Source of the DNA: JALYQB01 sp035640155
Lineage (GTDB): Bacteria; Actinomycetota; Actinomycetes; Mycobacteriales; Pseudonocardiaceae
Direction of reading: 5' to 3'
Length of the DNA stretch: 43,997 nt
Assembly: GCA_035640155.1 (NCBI GenBank)
Contig: DASQWR010000039.1
Span: forward strand, 1 to 43,997
Shown: piece after piece, positions 1 to 7,706 of the stretch
Position numbering within the stretch: the first letter of the stretch is position 1
How the letters are laid out: each line of letters opens with the position of its first letter
Program-made: the position numbers and the translations under genes
Notes under the pieces: generated by a model
Seen by the model: the letters and a program-made list of their open reading frames with translations, nothing else
What the model was told of the DNA's origin: nothing
Database searches by the model: none

Positions 1-1513
1 CGTCCTGGCCGGTCTCGTGCCCCTTGCCGGCCACCACGACGGCGTCCCCGGGGCGGGCGGCCGCGACGGCCCGGGCGATGGCCGCGGCCCGGTCCCCGAT
101 CTCGAGCACCTCGCCGCGGGTGACCTGCCGGGCGCCGGCGAGCATCGCGGCCCGGATCGCGGCCGGGTCCTCGGTGCGCGGGTTGTCGTCCGTGACCACC
201 AGCAGGTCGGCGCGGCGGGCCGCCTCGACGCCCATCAGCGGGCGCTTGCCGCGGTCGCGGTCGCCTCCGCAGCCCAATACCACGATCACCTGGCCGGGCA
301 CCTGCGCGCGCACCGCGTCGAGCAGCGCGGCGACCGCGGCCGGCTTGTGCGCGTAGTCCACCACGGCGAGGAACCCCTGCCCCGCATCCACCCGCTGCAG
401 CCGCCCCGGTACCTCGGTGCTGCCGATGCCCCGGGCCAGCAGCACCGGGTCCGCTCCCACAGCGTGCCCGCAGGCCAGCGCCAGCAGCGCGTTCGTCACG
501 TTGAACGCGCCGGGCAGCCGCACGCTCGCCCTCAGATCCAGCCCACCGGGGCCCAGCGCCCGAAAGGCCTGCGTCCCCGAGGGCGCGGCGGTGACCTCGA
601 CGGCCCGCCAGGTCGCCTCGCCGCCGAGTGAGACCGTGACGGGGTGCCGGTGTCCGGTCCTGCCCGCCAGCCGGCGACCCCATTCGTCGTCGACGCAGAC
701 CACCTCGCGGGCCGCTCGGCCGTCGAAGAGCAACACCTTGGCAGCAAAGTAGGCGTCCATGTCGCCGTGGAAGTCCAGGTGGTCCTGGGAGAGGTTGGTG
801 AACGCGCCGACGGCGAAGGCGGTGCCCCCCACCCGGTCCAGCGCCAGCGCGTGGCTGGAGACCTCCATCGGCAGGTGCGTCACGCCGCGCTCGACCATCG
901 CCGCGAGCAGGGCCTGCAGCTCGGGCGCCTCCGGAGTGGTGAACGAGCTGGGCAGCCGCTCGGCGCCGATCCGGCTCTCCACGGTGCCGAGCAGCCCGGT
1001 CGAGGCACCTGCCATCCGCAGCCCCGCCTCCAGCAGATATGTCGTGGTGGTCTTGCCCGATGTGCCGGTCACCCCGAGCACCGCCAGCCGGGTCGACGGG
1101 TCTCCGTGGATCCGGGCCGAAAGCGGCCCGAGCGCAGCACGCGGGTCGGGGTGCACCACCACCGGGACGTGCGCACCGGCCAGGGCCGGACGGGCGGCGC
1201 CCGCGCCGTCGGTGAGCACCGCCGCGGCACCCGCTGTGAGCGCGTCGGCGGCGAAGTCGGCCCCGTGCGGGCGGCCGGGGCGCACGCTCGGCAGGGCGGC
1301 GAACAGATCCCCGGGCTGCACCTGCGAGGCGCGCAGCGCCACCCCCGTGACCACCGCGCTCGGCCACTCCGATGATCCCGACCACCCCGGTGGGACGGCT
1401 GCACCGGCCAGTGCCGCGAGCTCGTCCACCGGGACGGGAACCGTCCGGTGCGGCCGCAGCGGGGTGCCGCTGGGGGTCACGGAGGTCGTCGAGGGCGTCA
1501 CGGGAAAGGTCAC
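1..1513 (-). CDS. murE: UDP-MurNAc-L-Ala-D-Glu:meso-DAP ligase (MurE), C-terminus cut by window edge
   Basis: Cytoplasmic Mur ligase that adds meso-diaminopimelate to UDP-MurNAc-dipeptide in peptidoglycan synthesis. The ATP-binding loop GTSGKTTT is visible with its Lys near residue 154. The DNPR motif near residues 443-446 is the family signature for meso-DAP rather than lysine. The frame is still open at base 1 after the GKGHE motif, so only a short C-terminal tail is missing. The start is taken as the GTG at 1513; a GTG at 1501 is equally possible, and neither has a clear ribosome binding site. In most bacteria murE directly follows ftsI. Here 2.5 kb of accessory DNA separates them, so murE probably needs its own promoter, which I could not identify with confidence. 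Function is very secure; the exact start is not. Confidence 0.96.
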   Translation of the reverse strand, partial: MTFPVTPSTTSVTPSGTPLRPHRTVPVPVDELAALAGAAVPPGWSGSSEWPSAVVTGVALRASQVQPGDLFAALPSVRPGRPHGADFAADALTAGAAAVLTDGAGAARPALAGAHVPVVVHPDPRAALGPLSARIHGDPSTRLAVLGVTGTSGKTTTTYLLEAGLRMAGASTGLLGTVESRIGAERLPSSFTTPEAPELQALLAAMVERGVTHLPMEVSSHALALDRVGGTAFAVGAFTNLSQDHLDFHGDMDAYFAAKVLLFDGRAAREVVCVDDEWGRRLAGRTGHRHPVTVSLGGEATWRAVEVTAAPSGTQAFRALGPGGLDLRASVRLPGAFNVTNALLALACGHAVGADPVLLARGIGSTEVPGRLQRVDAGQGFLAVVDYAHKPAAVAALLDAVRAQVPGQVIVVLGCGGDRDRGKRPLMGVEAARRADLLVVTDDNPRTEDPAAIRAAMLAGARQVTRGEVLEIGDRAAAIARAVAAARPGDAVVVAGKGHETGQD

Positions 1514-1667
1514 GGTCCGGGGGGTCGGGGGCGGATGGGTCAGGGTCGCGCCAGCGTCGGTGCACTGTTGCCCCGGAAGCCGCGCCCGCGACGCCGAAGG
1601 TTACCGGTGCGGGCAGCGGACTGACCGCGACGGGTCGCCAGTCCGGCGCCACAGCCGGTGTGCTCGC

Positions 1668-1865
1668 TCAGGGCAGCTCGAACAGCTCCGCGAGCACATC
1701 CTCACACCTGCCGTGGCGACGCCACACGGCCGAGGACTCACCGGGCAACTCGGCCGGGACGATCAGGGCGCTCTCGCGGGTGCGGTGGCGCATGGCCAGC
1801 GTCTGGTCCTCTCCGGCAATCGCGACGCTGTCGGTCCAGACCGGACCGACACGGACGGCCACCAT
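1668..1865 (-). CDS. Small conserved-looking protein of unknown function (copy A)
   Basis: About 65 residues from an ATG at 1865, or 76 from an ATG at 1898. I do not recognise a family. The reason to believe it is real is a second, broken copy at 2838-2990 on the same strand. Both share the core GEDQTxAMRHR followed by a stretch of the form LIxPxELPxES, which is far beyond chance for two short frames. The C-terminus carries WRRHGRCEDVLAEL. No signal peptide or membrane segment is visible. It lies downstream of hsp20 in the island between ftsI and murE, where other small genes are toxin-antitoxin parts, so an antitoxin-like role is possible but unproven. Confidence 0.55.
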   Translation of the reverse strand: MVAVRVGPVWTDSVAIAGEDQTLAMRHRTRESALIVPAELPGESSAVWRRHGRCEDVLAELFELP

Positions 1866-2343
1866 GATCTCGATCTCACCGTGGGCATTGCGGATCACGT
1901 CGTGGTGCCACCCCTGGCGGGCGTCAACCGGGCCAGCAACGGCGTCGCGGGGTAGCCGGGACCGCTCACCGTGTCGTCACCAGGGCGCGGTGGCCGCCGC
2001 CGAGTCCTTACGCCGACGCTGGCGACCCCGAGCGGGCGCCATCGAGGCACGGCGCGCTGCGACCGTGTGCCGGGCAACCTGTTCCACGCGGCTCGCAACC
2101 TCGCTGCGCAAGGTCCACGCGCAACGACGGGAAACTGGCCCACATGCCGGCCATCCGCGAGCTGGGAGGCGAGGTACGCACACTGATCCGTGCCCAGTAC
2201 CTGGGACGCCTGCGCTGCGAGGGCGTCAGCACAACCAAGGGCGGTATCTCCGGCCACTGACGTAGCGGCGGGTCGACCGCGGGGCATGTGCGGAGCGGCC
2301 CCGGCGAGAGAGACCCTGCCGGGGCCGACATCACTGGTAGAAC
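1866..2343. other. 478 bp without an intact gene between copy A and hsp20
   Basis: No frame here has convincing protein features. One plus-strand stretch ending at about 2260 (reading HMPAIRELGGEV and stopping at GGISGH) vaguely resembles the C-terminal part of RelE/HigB-like toxins, but there is no upstream continuation in the same frame. It may be a toxin remnant; I would not call it a gene. The rest looks like decayed or non-coding GC-rich DNA. Confidence 0.4.
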
Positions 2344-2727
2344 TCAGGCCGCTTGCGGCGTCCCGATGCTCTGGTTGGAGTTGCCGCTGGTGATCTCGAT
2401 CCGGCGCTTGGCCTGCTCGATCACCGGGATGGTGATGCTCAACACTCCCTGGTCGTAGCCGGCCTTGAGAGCGTCGAGGTCGACACCCTCGCCCAGCCAC
2501 AGCTCACACCTGTAGGTGCCGTAGGGGCGCTCGGCTGCCAGCCACTCGATGTCATCGGCCTGCGGCCTGGGACGCTGGGCCGTCACCTTGAGCACGTTCT
2601 TCTCGACCGTGAGCTCCACGGTGTCGGCCTTGACCCCAGGCAGGTCGAAGTTGATCACGAGGTGGTTCTCGTGTCGGTAGGCGTCCATCGGCATGCTCGC
2701 CGAAGGCCGCCAACTCCGCTTCACCAT
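2344..2727 (-). CDS. Hsp20/alpha-crystallin family small heat-shock protein
   Basis: ATP-independent holdase chaperone of the cytoplasm that keeps unfolding proteins soluble. The 127 residues match a short bacterial Hsp20: an alpha-crystallin domain covers about residues 12-110, with the LPGVK turn near residue 29 and the conserved GVLSITIP strand near residue 94. A short tail ends in NSNQSIGTPQAA. The ATG at 2727 has an AAAGGA ribosome site six bases upstream. A SigH/SigR-like promoter lies about 40 bp upstream (2766-2792), fitting induction by heat or thiol-oxidative stress. It lies alone in an island between ftsI and murE and has no part in cell-wall synthesis. Confidence 0.95.
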   Translation of the reverse strand: MVKRSWRPSASMPMDAYRHENHLVINFDLPGVKADTVELTVEKNVLKVTAQRPRPQADDIEWLAAERPYGTYRCELWLGEGVDLDALKAGYDQGVLSITIPVIEQAKRRIEITSGNSNQSIGTPQAA

Positions 2728-2765
2728 GAGTGTCCTTTCAGACTCGGGTTGCTTACGGCAGGATT

Positions 2766-2792
2766 AACAAGGGTTGACTCAGGTTTCATTCC
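2766..2792 (-). promoter_or_regulatory. Candidate SigH/SigR-type promoter of hsp20
   Basis: Read on the minus strand, GGAAT (2792-2788) is followed after 19 nt by GTT (2768-2766). The known consensus for the actinobacterial thiol-stress sigma factors SigR and SigH is GGAAT-N18-GTT, with small variation in spacing. Transcription would begin near 2757, leaving a leader of about 30 nt that includes the AAAGGA ribosome site of hsp20. No CTTGAGT/ACTCAAG HAIR operator for HspR was seen. Confidence 0.6.
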
Positions 2793-2837
2793 CGAGGCGA
2801 AGCAATCTCGGCTGCGGAGCAGCTGCATGTGGGCTTC

Positions 2838-2990
2838 TCACAGTGGTCGTGGCGAGCGCACTGACCGCGACTCCAAGGGCAGCTCGGTCGGGAGGATCAG
2901 CCGGTCGTCGTTCATCCGGTGCCGCATCGCGCGGGTCTGATCCTCCCCGTGATGGCCACGCGTTAGGCACTGCGGCCACCACGACCCCGC
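2838..2990 (-). pseudogene. Broken second copy (B) of the small unknown protein
   Basis: The end of this stretch (2838-2948) encodes GEDQTRAMRHR then LILPTELPLES, a clear paralogue of the protein at 1668-1865. The upstream part that should continue it lies in another frame (reading GVVVAAVPNAW), so a frameshift and an N-terminal loss have broken the gene. The hsp20 promoter lies just beyond its 3' end. Copies A and B flank hsp20 in the same orientation, which suggests an old duplication followed by decay. Confidence 0.5.
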
Positions 2991-3027
2991 GCTCGGGCAG
3001 GTCACCCCGGGCATCGGCCTCCAGGTA

Positions 3028-3201
3028 CACCCGGCTCCAACCGTCTGGCAGGGGCTCGCGGTACTGCAAGTCGGCACTGGCCTGCTTCCTGACTGCTGCA
3101 TGCTGTTGGCGGCCGTGCAGACGGAGGGGGCGGTAGCCACCTTCGATGCCCGTCTCGCCACCGCAGCCCGCGAGCGCGGGTTCGTCGTCCGAGACCGATA
3201 G
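3028..3201 (+). pseudogene. C-terminal fragment of a PIN-domain (VapC-like) toxin
   Basis: The plus frame ending at the TAG at 3199-3201 reads GLLPDCCMLLAAVQ, then AVATFDARLATAA. This is the pattern of the last catalytic-Asp helix (PDCC) and the final strand (ATFD) of PIN-domain RNases. The N-terminal half with the first catalytic Asp and Glu is not found upstream in any frame, and no antitoxin precedes it. It is a dead toxin remnant. Assignment to PIN is by motif recognition only. Confidence 0.5.
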
Positions 3202-3427
3202 CGGCTCCCTGCCCGGACGCTGAGTTTCCGCGCTGGATCTTCAGCCGATCGCCGACGGACAACACGTCGGCGTCGGCTGCGCCAGGTAGGGCACCGACCA
3301 ACGACTGAGCAGCGAGCGACCGGCCGCAGAAGGGTGCCAGCGACGAAACGCCGTGACCTCCACCGGACCGGGCGAGGCCCACCACGCTGGCGCGGCCCGC
3401 CTGATGACGACTCGCGCCAGACAGGTG

Positions 3428-3439
3428 GATACTCACCGG
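3428..3439 (+). promoter_or_regulatory. -10 box six bases before the DUF6247 start; candidate leaderless promoter
   Basis: GATACT at 3428-3433 matches TATAAT in four of six positions. It is followed by exactly six bases and then the ATG at 3440. TGACGA at 3405-3410 could act as the -35, with a 17 bp spacer. No ribosome binding site precedes the ATG. The same geometry recurs before four other genes in the window. Confidence 0.45.
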
Positions 3440-3736
3440 ATGACCACGGCGACGACGAGGATCAAGCGCTCCGGGCCGGCGATCCGGGCACTGCTGGGCG
3501 AGGTGTCCCCCGACGAGTGTGCCCAGTTCGAGGCCGAGTTCGCCCAGGCGCTCGCGCGCGCTGGCGCTGAGTTCGATTTGGCCCCGGCCGAGGCGGTCCT
3601 CGACCGTTGGTGGGGGGATCGCGGTGATCCGTGCGAATCCGCTGTCGGAGCAGGAGCAAGAGCAGGTCGCGCGCGCCAGGGCCTGTTCGACGGGCTGTGG
3701 GAACGCGACGAGGCGGGGAACTGGGTGCAGCTGTAA
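3440..3736 (+). CDS. DUF6247-like protein, probable antitoxin, with two compensating frameshifts
   Basis: The first 58 or so residues (MTTATTRIKRSGPAIRALLG to AVLDRWWG) and the last 18 (GLFDGLWERDEAGNWVQL) look like a DUF6247 protein, often found next to RelE-type toxins in actinobacteria. The middle of the open frame (about 3618-3682) reads as unrelated arginine/glycine-rich sequence. The expected middle, IAVIRANPLSEQEQEQVARA, is present intact in the next frame. One extra base in the G-run near 3612-3617 and a compensating indel near 3682 therefore scramble about 21 residues while keeping the original stop. The product is 98 residues and may be non-functional. The damaged toxin follows 28 bp later. 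Confidence 0.6.
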   Translation: MTTATTRIKRSGPAIRALLGEVSPDECAQFEAEFAQALARAGAEFDLAPAEAVLDRWWGDRGDPCESAVGAGARAGRARQGLFDGLWERDEAGNWVQL

Positions 3737-3764
3737 CCGACGGCGCTGTAAGGACGGGGCGCTG

Positions 3765-4003
3765 ATGGCCCGTTACGGCCTGGTATAGAGATCGCGCGGG
3801 AGTACCTGGCGAGCCTGCGGGTCGAGGTGCGCGAGCAGGTCAACGCGCGGATTGAGCAGCTACTGGAGAACCCACGTCAGCCCCGCGGTGGGTACGACGA
3901 GCTCACCGACCAGTGGACCATCACCTACGGCGGCGGGACCGGGTTGATCGTGTACGCCGTCGTGCACGAGCACGAGCGGGTGATCATCCTGCGGCTGGTG
4001 TAG
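3765..4003 (+). pseudogene. RelE/ParE-type toxin, disrupted by a 5' frameshift
   Basis: From about 3785 to the TAG at 4001-4003 one frame reads IEIAREYLASLRVEVREQ, a two-helix N-terminal region, then YDELTDQWTITYGG and VIILRLV, the beta-sheet end of RelE/ParE mRNA-cleaving or gyrase-poisoning toxins. The natural start MARYGLV (ATG 3765) is in a different frame and runs into TAG at 3786. No start codon is available in the toxin frame, so a one-base indel has silenced it. Together with the upstream DUF6247 gene it is a decayed type II toxin-antitoxin module. Confidence 0.65.
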
Positions 4004-4023
4004 CCGCCGGTCCCGAGTGTGCG

Positions 4024-5886
4024 TCAGTCCAGTGTCAGGGTGGCGATCGGGCTGGGCTCGGCCGACAGCGGGATTGAGTAGCGCTGGACGAGGTACGACG
4101 CAATGTCGTGGAACAGCGGTGCGGCACTGGTGTCGCCCGGTGGAGCGTTGAGCACGATCCCCACCACGAAACGGGGATGGTCTGCGGGCAGGATGCCGGC
4201 AAAGGTGATCCAGTACTTCGAGTTGCTGTAGCACCCGCACTCGGAGTCGACCTGCTGTGCGGTGCCGGTCTTGGCGGCCACCTGGTACCCCGCGAGTGCA
4301 GCGGCCGGCCCGGTGCCCCGCTGGCCGGGCTCGTCCTGGACGACGGCGCGCAGCATGCCACGTACCGTGCCGGCAGTCTCGGGACTGACCACCCGCACCC
4401 CATCCGGCTGCGGGGTCTCGGTCCGGGCGCCGTCCGGAGCGATCTCGGCACTGATGATGCGCGGTGGCACCCGGATGCCGTCGTTGGCGATCGCCTGGTA
4501 CATCCCGGCCATCTGCAGCACGGTCATCGACAGGCCCTGACCGATCGGGAGGTTCGCGAAGGTGCTGCCCGACCACTGCTCCCGGGGTGGCACCCGTCCC
4601 CCGCTCTCCCCCGGCAGCCCGACCCCGCTGCGTTCACCCAGCCCGAAGCGATCGAGCATCTGCACGAAGCGCTGCTCGCCGACCCGCTGCGCGGTGAGCA
4701 GCGTGCCGACATTGGACGACTTGGCCAGCACGCCGGTGAACGTCATGTCCAGGGTGCCGTGTGGCCAGGCGTCCTGGACCGTACGGTCGGCGATCTCGAT
4801 CTGTCCCGGAACCTGCAGCACGCTGTCGGGTTCGACCAGCCCGTACTCGATGGCGGCGGCTGCAGTTACGATCTTGTTGACCGATCCGGGCTCGAACGGG
4901 GCGGACACCGCGGGGTTGCCGAGGTGGTCCGGGTCCGCCTCCGCGAGGTCGTTGGGGTCGAAGGTCTTGCCGTTCGCCATGGCGCGGACCTCGCCGGTCT
5001 GAGAATCGATCACGACGACACTCGCGCTCCTCGCGCCGTGACGCCGCGCGAAGTCCTCGGTCAGCTGCTGCACGACGTACTGCAGGTCCGCGTCGAGGGT
5101 GAGCTCGAGGCTCGCCCCGGGCACCGGTGGCCGGACCGCGCGCGCGCTGCCGGGGATGACGGTGTCGGAGCCTTCGGCGGTGTCCACCACCCGGCTCCCG
5201 TCGGTGCCCGCCAGCACGGTGTCGGCGTGGTTCTCCAGCCCGACGAGCCCGCGGACCTTCTGCTCGTCGGAGCGCCAGTTGGCCACCCCCAGCACGTTCG
5301 CCGCGAGCTCGCCTCCGGGGTACCGGCGCACCTCGCGGTGCTCGTCGCTGATCTCGGGAAAGTCCTTCTGGATCGCACGGGCCAGCGCGGGTTCCACCAC
5401 CGGGGCGAGCAGCACGACAGTGCGGTCGCTGCGCAGCTTGCCGAGCACCTCCCGCTCGGTGACCAGCGGCCCGAGCACCTCGGCCACCCGCCGGGCCATC
5501 GCGTTCTTGTGCTCGTCCGGGTCCCTTCCGACCCTGCTCTGCTCGGTGACGATCCGGTTCGGCATCGCGTAGAGCGAGCGGGCCGCGACGCTGAATGCGA
5601 GCGGGGTGCCGTTGCGGTCGGTGATCGTGCCGCGCTCGGCGGGCAGTAGTTGCTCGGTCGTCCGCTGGCCAGCGGCCTTGACCGAGAGCTCCTCAGCCTG
5701 CAGACCCTGCACCTGCACGAGTCTCAGCCCGGCGACCACCAGGGCTATCACGAGGATGGCGCGGCCGACGGCCAGCCGGACGCGCACGGCTGCCCCCGAG
5801 AGGTGCGGCGTGGGCCGGCGGCACCGGGTGACTCCGGGACGCATTGCGGGAGTGCCACCGGGCCGCCGTGGCGAGCCGCGGTCCAT
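4024..5886 (-). CDS. ftsI: Septal peptidoglycan D,D-transpeptidase (PBP3/FtsI)
   Basis: Class B penicillin-binding protein that cross-links septal peptidoglycan on the outer face of the membrane. The 620 residues have one N-terminal membrane anchor near residues 40-56, a dimerisation domain (RGTITDRNGTPLA), and the transpeptidase domain with SVNK (catalytic Ser about 335), SSN (about 390) and KTG (about 539). No PASTA domain follows, so it is FtsI rather than PonA or PbpA-like. The ATG at 5886 overlaps the TGA of the upstream FtsL-like gene (TGATG), which indicates coupling and rules out the much longer open frame to 6279. The next dcw gene, murE, is displaced by the accessory island. Confidence 0.96.
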   Translation of the reverse strand: MDRGSPRRPGGTPAMRPGVTRCRRPTPHLSGAAVRVRLAVGRAILVIALVVAGLRLVQVQGLQAEELSVKAAGQRTTEQLLPAERGTITDRNGTPLAFSVAARSLYAMPNRIVTEQSRVGRDPDEHKNAMARRVAEVLGPLVTEREVLGKLRSDRTVVLLAPVVEPALARAIQKDFPEISDEHREVRRYPGGELAANVLGVANWRSDEQKVRGLVGLENHADTVLAGTDGSRVVDTAEGSDTVIPGSARAVRPPVPGASLELTLDADLQYVVQQLTEDFARRHGARSASVVVIDSQTGEVRAMANGKTFDPNDLAEADPDHLGNPAVSAPFEPGSVNKIVTAAAAIEYGLVEPDSVLQVPGQIEIADRTVQDAWPHGTLDMTFTGVLAKSSNVGTLLTAQRVGEQRFVQMLDRFGLGERSGVGLPGESGGRVPPREQWSGSTFANLPIGQGLSMTVLQMAGMYQAIANDGIRVPPRIISAEIAPDGARTETPQPDGVRVVSPETAGTVRGMLRAVVQDEPGQRGTGPAAALAGYQVAAKTGTAQQVDSECGCYSNSKYWITFAGILPADHPRFVVGIVLNAPPGDTSAAPLFHDIASYLVQRYSIPLSAEPSPIATLTLD

Positions 5887-6500
5887 CAGCCATCGCCCGG
5901 GATGGGAGCGGGAGGTGGCACCGGCTCGGCAGGAGGCGCGGGAGGCGGTGGCACCGGCTCGACGGGCACGGCCCCAGGGTCGGCCGGAGGTGGTGGTGGC
6001 TCGGCCGGAGGTGCGGGCGGTGCCACCGGCAGAGCGGGTGCGCCGGCCGGAGCGGGTTCGCCGATCACCGCCACCGTGCCGTCGGGCAGCACGACGAGTC
6101 GGGCCGGTTCCCCGGTGGGCACCATGCCGAGGTTGCGGGCCCGCCGGGCCAGCTCGGGTGCGGTCTCCAGGGTGGCGACCCGCTCGCTGAGGACCTCGAC
6201 GTGCTCGGCGAGGTCTCGGGCCTGCGTCTGCGCCTCCTGCAATCGGTGCGAGTCGGCCGCCGCCGCGGTGGACAGCCACAGTGTGGCGACCAGCGCCATG
6301 CTCAGCAGCACCATGACGAGCACCACGAACCGGGCCCGGCCCCCGGCCTGGAGCTGCAGGTCACCGGCGAGGGCGCGGCCGGCGCGCTGCGCCCGGCGGG
6401 CGTACGCGCGCTGGACGGCTGCCGACCGGGTCTGGCGGCGGCGAGCGGGCGCGCTGGTTGTGGTCCTGGCCGGCGTGGCGGTCCGTAACGGTGCGCTCAC
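5886..6500 (-). CDS. ftsL: FtsL-like bitopic division protein
   Basis: Small divisome protein of 204 residues between rsmH and ftsI, where FtsL belongs. A basic cytoplasmic segment is followed by one membrane helix (about residues 57-80), then a heptad-rich coiled coil (LQEAQTQARDLAEHVEVL and on) and the RRARNLGMVP motif typical of actinobacterial FtsL/DivIC-like proteins. The last 60 residues are proline/alanine/glutamate-rich and low in complexity. FtsL recruits FtsQ/FtsB partners and activates FtsWI. It starts with a GTG at 6500 overlapping the rsmH stop (GTGA) and ends on the ftsI start. Identity rests on position and topology as much as on sequence. Confidence 0.85.
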   Translation of the reverse strand: MSAPLRTATPARTTTSAPARRRQTRSAAVQRAYARRAQRAGRALAGDLQLQAGGRARFVVLVMVLLSMALVATLWLSTAAAADSHRLQEAQTQARDLAEHVEVLSERVATLETAPELARRARNLGMVPTGEPARLVVLPDGTVAVIGEPAPAGAPALPVAPPAPPAEPPPPPADPGAVPVEPVPPPPAPPAEPVPPPAPIPGDG

Positions 6501-7519
6501 CTGGTCACCTCCGAACCGAGCGAACTGGTGCCGGGGGCGGGGGTAATGCGTTCCCCGGCACGGAGGCGCACCGACGCCGCCCTGGAGTTGGCCCGGATCT
6601 CCGCCGGTGACGCTGACTCGGTGCTGATCAGCCGCAGCTGCGGGCCGTGCCCGGGCAGTTCGACCGGCAGATCCGCCGGTGTGCGTGAACGGGCCAGCTC
6701 GACGAGCGCCCGTTTGACGATGCGGTCTTCCAGCGAGTGGTAGGACAGCACGACGATCCGGCCGCCGACGGTCAGCGCGTCCAGCGCGGCAGGCACCGCG
6801 GCCCGCAGCGCCGTGAGCTCGCCGTTGACCTCGATCCGCAGTGCCTGGAAGGTGCGCTTGGCCGGATGGCCTCCGGTCCGGCGAGTCGCCGCCGGGATCG
6901 CTCGGTAGAGCAGCTCCACGAGCCTCGCGCTGGTGCGGAACGGATGGCGCTCCCGCTCGGTGACCACGGCCTTGGCGATCCGCTCCGCGAAGCGCTCCTC
7001 TCCGTACTCGCGCAACACGCGCGCCAGGTCGGGCGCGGAGTAGGTGTTGAGCACCTCGGCGGCGGTCGGCCCGCTGGTGGGGTCCATCCGCATGTCCAGT
7101 GGCCCGTCGTGGGCGTAGGCGAAGCCACGGCCCGGGACGTCCAGCTGCATCGAGGACACCCCGAGGTCGAACAGCACGGCGTGCACCTCGGGCAGACCCA
7201 ACTGCGTGAGCACCTGCGGAAGCTGGTCGTATACAGCGTGCACCAGGTGTGTCCGCCGCGCGTGACGCTCCAGCCGTCGCGCCGCGCGCCGCAGCGCCTC
7301 CGGGTCGCGGTCCAGACCGACCAGGGTGAGCTGTGGATGGGCGTCGAGCAGGGCCGCGGAGTGCCCGCCGAGCCCGAGGGTGGCGTCCACGGCCACCGCG
7401 TCGGGGCGATCGGCCAGTGTCGGTGCGAGCAGCTCGAGGCAGCGGTGCAGCATGACCGGCACGTGACTCGGGGAGCGGGCACCAGGGGCGTCAGCCACCG
7501 TCACCATCCCTCCGCTCAC
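6497..7519 (-). CDS. rsmH: 16S rRNA m4C1402 methyltransferase RsmH (MraW)
   Basis: Methylates N4 of C1402 in 16S rRNA using SAM. Visible family features are HVPVMLHRCLELL near the start, the SAM loop DATLGLGGHSAALL, LFDLGVSSMQLD, and YHSLEDRIVKRAL toward the end. The open frame extends up to 7576, but a GGAGGAGG ribosome site at about 7527-7534 points to the GTG at 7519 (or 7522), giving about 340 residues. An ATG at 7507 is too close to a GGAGG to be favoured. It is the second gene of the dcw cluster. The 187 bp up to mraZ hold no gene and no obvious terminator. Confidence 0.95.
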   Translation of the reverse strand: MSGGMVTVADAPGARSPSHVPVMLHRCLELLAPTLADRPDAVAVDATLGLGGHSAALLDAHPQLTLVGLDRDPEALRRAARRLERHARRTHLVHAVYDQLPQVLTQLGLPEVHAVLFDLGVSSMQLDVPGRGFAYAHDGPLDMRMDPTSGPTAAEVLNTYSAPDLARVLREYGEERFAERIAKAVVTERERHPFRTSARLVELLYRAIPAATRRTGGHPAKRTFQALRIEVNGELTALRAAVPAALDALTVGGRIVVLSYHSLEDRIVKRALVELARSRTPADLPVELPGHGPQLRLISTESASPAEIRANSRAASVRLRAGERITPAPGTSSLGSEVTR

Positions 7520-7706
7520 CACGTCCCCTCCTCCGAGCCGTCGTGCGCTGCCGCTCCCGGCCCCGGGTGCCGTCAAGTCCCCGCCCGGTAGAGGCCCTGG
7601 CGCCGGGGAAGGTGCGTCAGGGCACTCAGTGGTCGGACGGAGGCCTCACGGCATCCGGGTGGCCGGCCTCGCTCCGGGCGGTGTCGGTCCCGAGCGGGTC
7701 AGCCGG

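Noticed and set aside
4108..5649. 513-residue open frame on the plus strand
   Set aside because: It is fully antisense to ftsI, whose motifs and codon pattern are clear; high GC makes long shadow frames common.
5887..6279. Long N-terminal extension of FtsI
   Set aside because: Overlaps the FtsL-like gene completely; the TGATG junction at 5886 fixes the start.
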